NCBI GenBank assembly: GCA_009773755.1
Contig: WSZJ01000037.1
Coordinates: 21,566-85,565 of the forward strand
Direction of reading: 5' to 3'
DNA length: 64,000 nucleotides
Source: Planctomycetota bacterium
GTDB lineage: Bacteria > Planctomycetota > MHYJ01 > WSZJ01
Shown here one piece after another: positions 42,728 to 50,939 of the stretch. The position numbers and the translations under genes were made by a program. Position 1 is the first letter of the stretch. The number at the start of each line of letters is the position of its first letter. Below the pieces are notes generated by a model. The model ran no database searches. It saw only the letters and a program-made list of their open reading frames with translations, and had not been told where the DNA came from.

Positions 42728-44832
42728 TGACCCGCGACTTTCGGGCGGAGGCCGAAGCCTTCGCCAATTACCTGCTCGCCGACGATTCAAAGGGCTCCCG
42801 CCGCCGCGTAGGGGACAAAGTGATAGGGCGTTGTCCGCTCCCGGATCACGAAGACAAGTCGCCGTCGTTCGGCTTCGACGTGGCGAAGGACGCATCCGCC
42901 TGTTCCTGCTCCGAAGCAACCGGCAAGGGCTCGGCTCTTCGGGCGCTGCTCGGCTGGAAGCCGGACGGCGGGAACGGCTCCTCCGCTCCGGGCGTGGCCG
43001 CGCCAGTCAAGTCCCCCGGCTCCTGTTACGGTTCGCTCGATGCCGCCGCTCTCGCGCTGTCGAAGCGAATCGAAGGCCCGGAGGCCGGGCGCTGGATCTA
43101 CCAGCGCGCCGACGCCTCCGAACTCTTCGCCGTTCTGCGCTTCAACGTGACGAAGACCGGCGACGATGGAAGCCCCTTCAGCACGAAGGAATACCGGCCC
43201 GTACGCCGTGACGTAGACGGCTGGCGCGTGGGCGATCCGCCCGCACCGCTCCCGCTCTACCGGCTCCCGCTTCTCGGCAAGTCCCGGCTTGTCGCCTACG
43301 TCGAAGGGGAGAAATGCGCCGATGCGCTCGCGGCGCTCGGCTTCACCGTGACGACAAACGCGCATGGGGCGAAGGCCGCCGACAAGTCCGACTTCGCGCC
43401 GCTCGCAGGCCGTGACGTGCGAATCCTGCCGGACAACGACAAGCCGGGGGAGGCGCTCGCGCTCGACGTGGCGGCCCGGCTGTCGAAGCTCACGCCGCCT
43501 GCTCGCGCCCGGATCGTGAGGCTACCGGGAATCGCGGGACTCGGCGAAGGTGCGGACGTAGTGGATTGGATTTCGTGGCGGAGGGGGACGGGCTCTTCCG
43601 ATGAAGGAATCATCGGCGAACTGTCGGCGCTCTTCGCATCCGGGGGCGAGCCCGCGAAAACTCCGCCGCGAACCGAATCGGAGCCCGTCCTGATCCGGGC
43701 GGACTCCATCGAAGCGAAGCCGCTCGCTTGGACGTGGAAGGGCTGGATTCCATCGGGGAAACTCGTTTGCTGGATCGGCGACCCGTCCCTCGGGAAGTCG
43801 CTTATGACGCTCGACATCGCGGCCCGCGTAACCACCGGGGCCAAGTGGCCGGATGGATCGGGACCGGCTGAAATCGGCTCCGTCGTTGTGATGTCTGCCG
43901 AAGACGACGCCGCCGACACTTTGAAGCCCCGTCTCATGGCGGCGGGCGCGGACCTTTCGCGCGTCCACTTCCTGACGATGGTTCGGAAGCCGGACGGAAG
44001 GCAATCCTCTTTCACGCTGGCCGACCTCGGGCCGCTCGAAAAGGCGATCAAGTCACTGGGGGACGTTCGGCTAATCATCATCGACCCCGTGACCTGTTTC
44101 CTCGGCGGGAAGGATTCCTACGTCAACGCGCAGGTTCGGGAACTGCTCGCTCCCCTCGCCGAACTCGCCGCGCGCTTCGGCGTGGCCGTCGTCTTCGTGA
44201 CGCATCGACCGAAAGGCGGGACAACCAAGGCCGTCTACTCCGCTTCCGGCTCACTCGCTTTCACCGCCGCCGCTCGCGCCGCCGCCCTCATTGCGGAAGA
44301 CAGCGACGACCGGGACCGGCGCTTCCTGCTCCCGGTGAAGTCCAACCTGGCCTTGATGCCGCAATCCCTCGCGTACCGCGTCGGCGTCAAGGTACTCGAC
44401 AAGCTGGGGGAGATTCCCTTCATCGCGTGGGAGCCTGATCCGGTGGACGTGACGGCGGAGGACATCATTTCGGCGGAGGCGAAGTCGGCGAAGGGCGAGA
44501 CTCGCGAGGTAAAGCGTGAGAAGGCGGACGACTTCCTACGGGACATCCTCGCCCCCGGGCGCGTCCACTCTGTCGAAGTCATGGCCAAAGGGGAAGCGGC
44601 GGGATTCCGGGACGGCGCGATTCGCTCCGCTCTCCGTCGCATCGGCGGGATCGTCCGCAGGAACGGATTCGGCGGGCAGGTTTTTTGGGAACTCGGCACG
44701 CCGGACCCCGCGCCTCCCGACCCCCATACTTCCCATACTTCGCGTACTTCTGACAGTAGGGAAAGTGGAAAGAATGGAAAGTATGGAGGGAATGAGGCGG
44801 CGGGAGACCGTGAGGAAGGGGGCGTCCTTTGA
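42727..44832 (+). CDS. Primase-helicase fusion (CHC2-like / Toprim / RepA-type ATPase)
   Basis: The 701-residue protein has an N-terminal zinc-binding region (CPLPDHEDKSPSFGF with CSCSEATGKG), a Toprim-like core (VAYVEGEKCADALAALGF, ILPDNDKPG) and a RecA-like ATPase from about residue 350: Walker A GDPSLGKS and Walker B LIIIDPVTCFLGG, as in RepA-type helicases. The C-terminal 60 residues form a winged helix, then a low-complexity tail of 9-nt repeats (HTSHTSRTSD). It probably starts element replication. ATG 42727 overlaps the upstream stop (TAATG). Confidence 0.85.
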   Translation: MTRDFRAEAEAFANYLLADDSKGSRRRVGDKVIGRCPLPDHEDKSPSFGFDVAKDASACSCSEATGKGSALRALLGWKPDGGNGSSAPGVAAPVKSPGSCYGSLDAAALALSKRIEGPEAGRWIYQRADASELFAVLRFNVTKTGDDGSPFSTKEYRPVRRDVDGWRVGDPPAPLPLYRLPLLGKSRLVAYVEGEKCADALAALGFTVTTNAHGAKAADKSDFAPLAGRDVRILPDNDKPGEALALDVAARLSKLTPPARARIVRLPGIAGLGEGADVVDWISWRRGTGSSDEGIIGELSALFASGGEPAKTPPRTESEPVLIRADSIEAKPLAWTWKGWIPSGKLVCWIGDPSLGKSLMTLDIAARVTTGAKWPDGSGPAEIGSVVVMSAEDDAADTLKPRLMAAGADLSRVHFLTMVRKPDGRQSSFTLADLGPLEKAIKSLGDVRLIIIDPVTCFLGGKDSYVNAQVRELLAPLAELAARFGVAVVFVTHRPKGGTTKAVYSASGSLAFTAAARAAALIAEDSDDRDRRFLLPVKSNLALMPQSLAYRVGVKVLDKLGEIPFIAWEPDPVDVTAEDIISAEAKSAKGETREVKREKADDFLRDILAPGRVHSVEVMAKGEAAGFRDGAIRSALRRIGGIVRRNGFGGQVFWELGTPDPAPPDPHTSHTSRTSDSRESGKNGKYGGNEAAGDREEGGVL
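44724..44787. repeat. Nonamer-word hairpin inside the primase gene
   Basis: Three tandem 9-mers (CCATACTTC twice, GCGTACTTC; 44724-44750) are followed after 10 nt by three antiparallel 9-mers (44761-44787: GAAAGTGGA, AAGAATGGA, AAGTATGGA). The arms are roughly complementary. The 9-nt period keeps the reading frame, giving the HTS/RTS peptide repeat. It may also act as a replication iteron. Confidence 0.75.
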
Positions 44833-45083
44833 GCGTTCCCGACATCATGGCCGACTTGTACTCCGCTGGGGTCCGCCTCTCCGTAGTCGCGTCCGGGCTC
44901 GCGTGGACCGCTCCGCCGGGCATCGTCACTCCCGAGGTGCTGGCGCTGCTCCGTCGCCACAAGGCGGGAATCGTGGACTTCATCCGGTGGACTCGGCAGA
45001 CCGGCGAGCGGACAAATTCGCACGAAGCGGACGCGCCCCTCCCGACCTCGACCGTCCACTCCCCCACTCGAAAGGACGCATAG
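44829..45083 (+). CDS. TubC-like docking-domain protein
   Basis: The 84-residue protein starts at TTG overlapping the primase stop (TTGA). Residues 5-55 (DIMADLYSAGVRLSVVASGL... APPGIVTPEVLALLRRHKAGIVDFI) match the pattern of TubC N-terminal docking domains, usually found in polyketide/peptide synthetases and recently in mobile elements. Here it stands free; it may recruit partner proteins. Moderate confidence in the family. Confidence 0.55.
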   Translation: MSVPDIMADLYSAGVRLSVVASGLAWTAPPGIVTPEVLALLRRHKAGIVDFIRWTRQTGERTNSHEADAPLPTSTVHSPTRKDA

Positions 45084-45086
45084 CGA

Positions 45087-45341
45087 ATGATTCCGCGTGT
45101 TGAAACGCTCGGGGACGGCAGGAACTTCGCCACGATCCGGGAGACGGCGCAAGCCCTCGGCTGTTGCTCGCGGACGATTGAACGGGCGATCTACAGGGGC
45201 GAGATCAAGGCCGTGCGCGTAGGGCGTGCCGTGCGCGTCGTCGTCCCGGCGCTTGACGCTTGGCTCCGGGGCCAGCTGGAAGCGCCTGCAAAGCCTTGGA
45301 AGCGAGAGAAACGGAAGGGGACATCGAATGGAACGATCTAA
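45087..45341 (+). CDS. Excisionase-like helix-turn-helix protein
   Basis: The 84-residue protein has ATIRETAQALGCCSRTIERAIY and GEIKAVRVGRAVRVVVPALDAWL, a typical HTH_17 winged-helix DNA-binding domain found in excisionases. It starts 3 nt after the TubC-like gene. Confidence 0.75.
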   Translation: MIPRVETLGDGRNFATIRETAQALGCCSRTIERAIYRGEIKAVRVGRAVRVVVPALDAWLRGQLEAPAKPWKREKRKGTSNGTI

Positions 45342-45798
45342 CGATGAAGTCAACGAGTACAACCGCCGGGCGGGTGAGCGGTCCCGTGAGCAGACGCTTG
45401 AGACTCACCTGAAAGACGTGCTGACTCCGCCGGAAGTGGGGCAAGACTCCGAACCGTCCGATTCCGAATGGGCGCGGAGGTACGAAGTCAATCTCCCGGA
45501 GCCTGCTCCTGTCGTGCGGACGCTACCGGCATGGGAGGAACTCCGCCCGGCTCTGCCCAACCCGGACGCGATAGAAAAAGTCCTCGGCTACATGGCGGAG
45601 CGTGCGACCGCCGCCGACGTACCGGAAGAAACCAGACTCGCCTACGCTTCCCGTGTCCTCGATTTCTCAGAAGCGATCCTCAAGGCGACAAGCGGGGGGC
45701 TAAGGGTGAAGCGGGGAGAGAAGGAACCGGCCCCGCCACCGCGACCTTTCGCGGTCGATACAAGCGCCTTCCCGCTCAACAGGCTGACGGGAAAATGA
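45328..45798 (+). CDS. Element protein of unknown function (156 residues)
   Basis: ATG at 45328 lies within the 3' end of the excisionase-like gene; GGAAGGGG precedes it. The protein is charged and helical (LTPPEVGQDSEPSDSEWARRYEV, AYASRVLDFSEAILKATSGG) and ends in a Pro-rich segment. Nothing recognised. Confidence 0.5.
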   Translation: MERSNDEVNEYNRRAGERSREQTLETHLKDVLTPPEVGQDSEPSDSEWARRYEVNLPEPAPVVRTLPAWEELRPALPNPDAIEKVLGYMAERATAADVPEETRLAYASRVLDFSEAILKATSGGLRVKRGEKEPAPPPRPFAVDTSAFPLNRLTGK

Positions 45799-45832
45799 AC
45801 TTGACTCGGCGACATGGCGGGACTCGAAGGTC

Positions 45833-46153
45833 TCACTTCTTGGTTGGAAACACCGTTTCGGAGATAGGCTCTCCCCAGTTGGAAACCGCTCCCTTCTCCC
45901 TGTACGCAGAAGTCGGCACATCCTGATACATCCACGTCTCCCCCGTTTCTGTGTTAATTCGAAAGAATCCGACCATCTTTGTCTCGCCTGTGCTCCCGTC
46001 CCTGAACTCGCCTTGACACAACGCGTAGGAGCCGACCTTTCCCGGACGCGGCTCTGCACTTGCTTCACGTCGCGGTAATAGTGACCCGGCAAGGCATCCG
46101 ACTCCGAACACGACTGCCGCAACGACCACTTGGGAACTGCTAGGGCTCTTCAT
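45833..46153 (-). CDS. Small membrane-anchored element protein
   Basis: The 106-residue product has one N-terminal helix (SQVVVAAVVFGVGCLAGSLL) and a hydrophilic C-terminal domain with EPISETVFPTKK. ATG 46153 is preceded by AGGGAGA. It is opposite in direction to the replication genes. Unknown function; could be an immunity or exclusion protein. Confidence 0.55.
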   Translation of the reverse strand: MKSPSSSQVVVAAVVFGVGCLAGSLLPRREASAEPRPGKVGSYALCQGEFRDGSTGETKMVGFFRINTETGETWMYQDVPTSAYREKGAVSNWGEPISETVFPTKK

Positions 46154-46202
46154 GATTTGATCTCCCTTGAGTTGAGAAGCGAACACCAATCCGGACACGG
46201 GA

Positions 46203-46667
46203 CTACCGCGCAGCGAGAACGTCCTTCAGCCGCAGGCTCTTAAGTTCCTTCGCAACCATCCGGTAACTCTGCTCCGAGAGCCCCCGAAGCACGGCGTCCA
46301 ACGCGGAACGCATGACTCGCGCGTGCATTTCGGCAATGACCTGGTGTTTGCTTTGGTCTTGGGCGATTGCTCCCACGAGGAAGGTGAGTTCCTGCAACGG
46401 GTTTGAAGTCCGCTTCGACTTCATCTTTTCGAATTCTCCGATAACCCCGCTACTCGCCTTGTCAACTAACCGTGCCAGCACGTTCGAGTTCAACAGCTCG
46501 TTCATGATTCGAAGCTCGGTTTCAACAACGATGTTTCGACTCACAGTTCGCTCCTGAAGTCTTGATTGCGGAATCGGGTTGATTTGGACTCCCATCTCGG
46601 CACTCGACGCATCGTATGCTTCCGCACCCCCCTTTTCGAGGGGGCGAACGACCTGTTTCGACGGCAC
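46203..46667 (-). CDS. Element protein of unknown function (154 residues)
   Basis: The helical protein has a central stretch NVLARLVDKASSGVIGEFEKM and LQELTFLVGAIAQDQSKHQVIAEM. The true start may be at 46595 (MGVQINPIP) rather than 46667. Nothing recognised. It lies 50 nt upstream of the membrane-anchored protein on the same strand. Confidence 0.45.
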   Translation of the reverse strand: MPSKQVVRPLEKGGAEAYDASSAEMGVQINPIPQSRLQERTVSRNIVVETELRIMNELLNSNVLARLVDKASSGVIGEFEKMKSKRTSNPLQELTFLVGAIAQDQSKHQVIAEMHARVMRSALDAVLRGLSEQSYRMVAKELKSLRLKDVLAAR

Positions 46668-46914
46668 CCACTATCTGCCCTCCGCTTGCGCCACGTTCGC
46701 GCTTGCCGTGCGATCCCCTCGCCGCGCTTCCATCCCTGCCGTAGCGGGCGGCCCGGCCCTCCCCCGATTCGCCGCCGCGCCCTAGCCCGCCTCCCTGACC
46801 GCTTCACTTCCCCCCGGGAGGCTGATATCACGGGCTCCCCACATCGTCGCTTGACTTCGCTTCACAGTGCTGTACAATGCTTTCATGACACTTCAACGGA
46901 AGGGAAAGAAGACC
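46668..46914. other. 247-bp gap upstream of the RHH-integrase operon
   Basis: No gene is seen. The right end holds the promoter described at 46851-46878. Confidence 0.6.
46851..46878 (+). promoter_or_regulatory. Sigma-70 promoter of the RHH-integrase operon
   Basis: TTGACT at 46851-46856 and TACAAT at 46873-46878 are separated by 16 bp, close to consensus. It drives the ribbon-helix-helix and integrase genes. Confidence 0.7.
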
Positions 46915-47073
46915 ATGAGGAAAACGCTCGGCGTGCGGCTCCCGGACGCGCTTCTCCGGGAACTTGAACAGGCGGCGGAGGCGGATCGGCGCAAGGTGAG
47001 TGATTTTGTCCGCGTGCTGATTGAAGACGCGCTCAAGGCGCGGAAGACAACGAAGGGGGCCCGCAATGCGTAG
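46915..47073 (+). CDS. Ribbon-helix-helix (CopG-like) regulator
   Basis: The 52-residue protein MRKTLGVRLPDALLRELEQA... DRRKVSDFVRVLIEDALKARK has the RHH pattern: one strand and two helices. It probably represses its own promoter and the integrase. ATG 46885 would add ten residues. Its stop overlaps the integrase start by 8 nt. Confidence 0.8.
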   Translation: MRKTLGVRLPDALLRELEQAAEADRRKVSDFVRVLIEDALKARKTTKGARNA

Positions 47074-48208
47074 GCGCGACTTCGGGCAGGTTTACGAAAA
47101 GGCGGGGCGTCCGGGTTTCTACGTTCGCCTTCGCTGGCGCGGTCTTTCGCTGAAGCGCCACGCGGGACCGTCGCGAGAGAACGCGACAAGCAAGCTGGCG
47201 AAACTCCACGTGAAGCTGGAAAACGGCGTCCCCTTTGATGATGCCGTGGCCGAAGTCTTCGGGGGCGGGAAGGCGAACCGGCTTTCGTTCCGGGATGCGT
47301 CGGCGCTGTTCATGCAGTACCGGGAAGGGCGCGTGAAGGAGTCCACCTTTCACGGGGACAAGGGGCGCTTCCAGCTTTTGAATTCCTCGCCGTGGGCGTC
47401 GAAGTCCCTCCCCGACTTGCGGCCCGTGGACTTCATGCGTTGGACGGAAGACCGGCGGCGGAAAGTGTCGGGCGCTACGATCAATCGCGACCTGGCCCTC
47501 GCTTCGGCGCTCTTCCGTTGGGCGGAGAAAATGGGATACGCGAAAGAAAACCCGCTCCGGCGCGTGGAGAAATTCTCCGAACGCGGGCGGGCTCGGGAAA
47601 CGTATCTCACGGCGGAGGAATCGCGGGCGCTTGTGGACGCCGCGAACCCGATCATGCGGCCTGTGCTGGCGGCGGCGCTTTCGACCGGAGCCCGGCGCGG
47701 CGAATTGCTCCGCCTGTGCTGGCGCGACGTGGACTTCGACCGGAAGGAAATCATCATCCGGGCGGAGAATGAGAAGTCCGGGCGCGGGCGCGTCGTTCCG
47801 CTCACGGTGGACCTGCTCGCGGAATTGCTCGCGCTTCGCAAGGGCCGGACGGTGAAGGCGCTTGAAGGGAACGATCCGGTCTTCCTTCAGGCGAACGGCG
47901 CGGCGCTCACGGGCGAAGTCTTGCGGAAGGGACTCCCCGCCGCCCTTCGCGCTTGCACGGCGATCCCAGCGGAGAAGAAGCCCAAGGTTTGCTTCCACTC
48001 ACTCCGCCACTCATGCGCTTCGATGATGGTCGCGGCGGGCGTCCCGCTCTTCGACGTGGCGAAAATCCTCGGCCACTCCACGCTGGCCGTGACGATGCGC
48101 TACTCTCACTTCGCTCCCGAGAGTGGCCGGTCCGCCGTGGAGAAACTCGGGAAGGCCCTCGGGCTTTCCGGCTCCCCCGCCGTCGAAAGCGGGGCGTCGG
48201 CCCTGTGA
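47066..48208 (+). CDS. int: Tyrosine recombinase/integrase
   Basis: The 380-residue integrase has a small N-terminal arm-binding-type domain, a core-binding helical domain and a catalytic domain with the expected residues: R in STGARRGELLRLCW, H-x-x-R in HSLRHSCASMM, H in GHST, and the nucleophile Y in TMRYSHF. ATG 47066 is the best start. It sits beside the intact tRNA gene, so it is the enzyme that inserted the element in tRNA-Arg. Confidence 0.95.
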   Translation: MRRRDFGQVYEKAGRPGFYVRLRWRGLSLKRHAGPSRENATSKLAKLHVKLENGVPFDDAVAEVFGGGKANRLSFRDASALFMQYREGRVKESTFHGDKGRFQLLNSSPWASKSLPDLRPVDFMRWTEDRRRKVSGATINRDLALASALFRWAEKMGYAKENPLRRVEKFSERGRARETYLTAEESRALVDAANPIMRPVLAAALSTGARRGELLRLCWRDVDFDRKEIIIRAENEKSGRGRVVPLTVDLLAELLALRKGRTVKALEGNDPVFLQANGAALTGEVLRKGLPAALRACTAIPAEKKPKVCFHSLRHSCASMMVAAGVPLFDVAKILGHSTLAVTMRYSHFAPESGRSAVEKLGKALGLSGSPAVESGASAL

Positions 48209-48303
48209 GAGAAGGCCCCCTCCCCCTCGCTTTTATGGTCCCTTCCGAGGGGACATGGGCCCCCGTAGAGGCCCCCGAGGGGGTACTGCTCGACGTAAGT
48301 CGA
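48209..48303. other. Right end of the element with arm-type repeats
   Basis: This holds the 21-bp repeat (48258-48278) and GCTCGACGTA (48288-48297) found also at the left end, then the attachment site. No gene. Confidence 0.75.
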
Positions 48304-48345
48304 TACCCCCAGCAGGATTTGAACCTGCGACCATCGGTTTAGAAA
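48301..48345. other. Right attachment site within tRNA-Arg
   Basis: 45 bp identical to 40634-40678, ending in the anticodon loop. This copy restores the functional tRNA. Confidence 0.93.
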
Positions 48346-48377
48346 ACCGGTGCTCTTCCGGACTGAGCTATGGGGGC
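48304..48377 (-). tRNA. tRNA-Arg (anticodon UCU)
   Basis: The 74-nt gene has a 7-bp acceptor stem (GCCCCCA/TGGGGGT with a terminal G-U), a D-stem GCTC/GAGC, an anticodon loop TTTCTAA with anticodon TCT, and a T-stem GCAGG/CCTGC. CCA is not encoded. C27-A43 is a mismatch in the anticodon stem. It is the integration target; its 3' half from the anticodon loop is duplicated at 40634-40678. Confidence 0.93.
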
Positions 48378-48430
48378 GGTTTTCTGCTCTCCATAGGATA
48401 GCTCGCGCGACGAAGAGGTTCACTTTTCGG

Positions 48431-49408
48431 TCAGTAACCCCGCTCGAGGTCGATCCGGTTGAGCGGAGGCTCGCCGCGCGCGACGCGCTCCAGGTTTTCG
48501 ATGATGTCCTCCCATCGACCGAGGTCGTCGAGCGGGCTGGCGGCGCGGTGCGGGGAGAGCGTGACGTTGGGGAGTTCGTGGAAGGGCCGGTGCCAGGGGA
48601 ACTTCCGCCCCTGCGCATCGGGACTGGGCCTGTAGTCATACCAGACGTCAAGCGCCGCGCCGCCGAGAGGGCCGTTTTTCAGCGCGTCGAAGAGCGCATC
48701 TTCTTCCACGACTTCCCCGCGCGAGACGTTGACGAGGACCAGGCCGGGCTTCGCGGCCGCGAGCGTCTCACGGTTCAGCATCCCCTTTGTTTCCGGCGTC
48801 AGCGGAATCGCCACGACGACGGCGTCGCTCGCCGCGAGAAGCGACTTCACTTCGGCAGGACCGCCGATCCATTCGAATCCAGGCTCGGGCGCCGGTGACC
48901 GCTTCACTGCCCGCACTTTCATCCCGAACGCGCGCGCGAGATCAGCGACGCGCCGCGCGATGGCGCCGAGCCCAAGCAGCCCGAGCGTCTTGCCTTCGAC
49001 CAGCCCGCTCGGCCGGTCGTCCAGCCAGAGCCGCCACTCCCCCGCCCGCATCGCGCGGTCGTGGAACGCGACCTGCTTCATCTGCGCGAGCAGCAGGGTC
49101 ACCGTCGATTCCGCGACGGACCGCGCGTTGCCGTGCGAATTGCACGCCGGGATGTGGGGGAAGCGGCGGAAGAGCGGCACGTGCCACTCGGGGCCAGCGG
49201 CCGGGGTCTGGAACAGTCGAAGCCGCTTCGCCGCGTCGAGCTGCTCGGGCGAAATGCGCCAGCCGACGGCCGCATCAGCCTCGGCGACCAGCGACGGGCT
49301 CCCGAGTTCCCCGTCCGGAAACACCAGGTCGAACTGCGGGCAGCGCGACCGGAACAGGTCCCTCACGCGCGCCGGAACGTCCCACAGGAAGACGACGCGG
49401 AACGTCAC
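48431..49408 (-). CDS. D-isomer 2-hydroxyacid dehydrogenase
   Basis: The 325-residue enzyme has the NAD motif GLLGLGAIARRVADLARAFG and the catalytic arginine in NVSRGEVVEEDAL, glutamate in LDVWYDYRP, and histidine in LSPHRAAS. GTG at 49408 overlaps the upstream stop (GTGA). It reduces or oxidises a 2-hydroxy acid, perhaps phosphoglycerate or glyoxylate; substrate not settled. Confidence 0.9.
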   Translation of the reverse strand: MTFRVVFLWDVPARVRDLFRSRCPQFDLVFPDGELGSPSLVAEADAAVGWRISPEQLDAAKRLRLFQTPAAGPEWHVPLFRRFPHIPACNSHGNARSVAESTVTLLLAQMKQVAFHDRAMRAGEWRLWLDDRPSGLVEGKTLGLLGLGAIARRVADLARAFGMKVRAVKRSPAPEPGFEWIGGPAEVKSLLAASDAVVVAIPLTPETKGMLNRETLAAAKPGLVLVNVSRGEVVEEDALFDALKNGPLGGAALDVWYDYRPSPDAQGRKFPWHRPFHELPNVTLSPHRAASPLDDLGRWEDIIENLERVARGEPPLNRIDLERGY

Positions 49409-50607
49409 TTGCGAGTCGCCGTCGCCCGCTCCTTCTTCTTCGAGCCCGTCCCCCCGGACCCGAACGGCGCGGTCTTCGGCGGCGCGGGGCTGCCGAGGAG
49501 GTTTTCGGGATTCAGGCACTCCAGCTCCGGCACGATGAAGCGCCCGTTGCGCCGGATGCACTGGTCGTCGAACCAGATCTCGCCTCCCCCGGCCTCCGGG
49601 GTCTGGATCAGCACCATGTCCCAGTGGATCTTGCTCTTGTTCCCGTTGTCCGCGATGTCGTAGGCGTTTCCGAGGGCCATGTGAAGCGAGCCCATGATCT
49701 TCTCGTCGAAAAGAATGTCGAGCATCGGCTTCTTGATGAGCGGGTGAAACCCGATGGCAAATTCGCCGAGGTAGCGCCCGCCCTCGTCGCTGTCGAGAAT
49801 CTCGTTGAGCCGCTTCGTGTCCGAGCTCGTCGCGTTGATGACCTTGCCGTTGCGAAATTCGAGGCGGACGTTTTCGAAACGGGATCCGGTGTAGATCGTG
49901 GGGGCGTTGAAGCGGATCTTCCCGTTGACCGAGTTCTTCACGGGCGCGGTGAAGACCTCCCCGTCCGGGATGTTCTTGTCGCCGGTGCAGGGGATTGCGG
50001 GGATGCCCTTGATGGACATGGTGAGGTCGGTCTCGGGCGCTTTGATCCGCACGGTATTCGTTTTCTGCATCCGCTCGGCGAGCGGCTTCATGGCGCCCGC
50101 CATCTTCGCGTAGTCCATCGTGCAGACTTCGAAGTAGAAATCCTCGAATGCCCGCGTCGACATTCCCGCCTGCTGAGCAAACGACGGGGTCGGCCAGCGA
50201 AGGACGCACCACTTGGTGTTCGTGATGCGCCGCTTGAAATGCACGGGCTGCATGTAATGCGTCTGGTACCACTGCATGGGCCCGTTCGGCACGTCGCTGA
50301 TTTCAGCCACATTGTTCGATCCGCGGAGCGCAATATAGGCCTGCGCTTCCTTCATGAGCGCGAGATCCGCGGCGCCATGGGCCTTCCAGGTTTCCTCTTT
50401 CGCATTAATCAGAAGCGCCCTCGTGACCTCGTTCTGCCTGATGTGAACCAGGGGAACTCCTCCGGCTGCGGAGATTTCCTCGACGACGATTCCGACGACG
50501 TCCGAAGGGATGTCGAACGCCTCGAGCAGCACTTTTTCGCCCGGCTGCACGTTACAGGAGTAGCCGACGATGGTCTTCGCGAGCTTGACGACGCGGGGAT
50601 CTCTCAA
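49405..50607 (-). CDS. M29-family aminopeptidase
   Basis: The 400-residue metallo-aminopeptidase has the family pattern LGEFAIGFHPLIKKPMLDIL followed by DEKIMGSLHMALGNAYDIADNG, which carries metal-binding glutamate and histidine residues. The start is TTG at 50607 with AGAGG seven bases before it, giving the family-typical N-terminus. It overlaps the dehydrogenase gene by GTGA. It may trim peptides N-terminally. Confidence 0.9.
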   Translation of the reverse strand: MRDPRVVKLAKTIVGYSCNVQPGEKVLLEAFDIPSDVVGIVVEEISAAGGVPLVHIRQNEVTRALLINAKEETWKAHGAADLALMKEAQAYIALRGSNNVAEISDVPNGPMQWYQTHYMQPVHFKRRITNTKWCVLRWPTPSFAQQAGMSTRAFEDFYFEVCTMDYAKMAGAMKPLAERMQKTNTVRIKAPETDLTMSIKGIPAIPCTGDKNIPDGEVFTAPVKNSVNGKIRFNAPTIYTGSRFENVRLEFRNGKVINATSSDTKRLNEILDSDEGGRYLGEFAIGFHPLIKKPMLDILFDEKIMGSLHMALGNAYDIADNGNKSKIHWDMVLIQTPEAGGGEIWFDDQCIRRNGRFIVPELECLNPENLLGSPAPPKTAPFGSGGTGSKKKERATATRK

Positions 50608-50939
50608 GGGAACCTCTTTCGGGGAGCGGGAAGGGCGCCCAATGTAGGCCCGGTCCACGGCATCGACAAGATTCGGAGCGTCAAGGTTTCAATGGGCATC
50701 GCGGTGGACTCGGTCCGTCAAGTCGTTCTGAGCGCGAAGAGGTGGGGGTGGGTCTGGCGAAGTCGGCCCGCAAGTGCGAAGCCGTACTGTAATCTCAATC
50801 CGGGCCGACGCAGCCAGGCCCGCTCGCACCTCTTCGCGCTCACTTAACTTTCGAAGGCTACTGGACTTCAGGCTTGTCTTAGGCCGATAAATCTCTCAAA
50901 ATACCTAACTTGGAAGGCTCCGCAATCACCTCGGCCAAG
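50608..50939. other. 332-bp divergent gap
   Basis: No gene is seen. It contains the inverted repeat at 50730-50841. Confidence 0.6.
50730..50841. repeat. Compound inverted repeat upstream of the M29 gene
   Basis: Outer arms 50730-50744 and 50827-50841 are a perfect 15-bp match (GAGCGCGAAGAGGTG and complement). An inner 9-bp stem, 50762-50770 with 50801-50809, and GTCTGGC/GCCAGGC extend the fold. It lies between divergent genes and so is not a terminator. Confidence 0.8.

Larger units (their letters stand above)
40634..48345. mobile_element. 7.7-kb integrative element in tRNA-Arg(UCU)
   Basis: The element lies between 45-bp direct repeats, one part of an intact tRNA-Arg gene and the other a 3' remnant. 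It has a tyrosine integrase beside the intact tRNA, a primase-helicase, small helix-turn-helix proteins, a ribbon-helix-helix regulator and four unknown proteins. There is no capsid, terminase, portal, relaxase or secretion gene. It resembles phage-satellite or replicating genomic islands rather than a prophage or conjugative element. Confidence 0.9.

Noticed and set aside
40634..48345. Insertion sequence or prophage
   Set aside because: No transposase, terminal inverted repeats, capsid, portal or terminase; tRNA attachment repeats and integrase indicate an integrative element.
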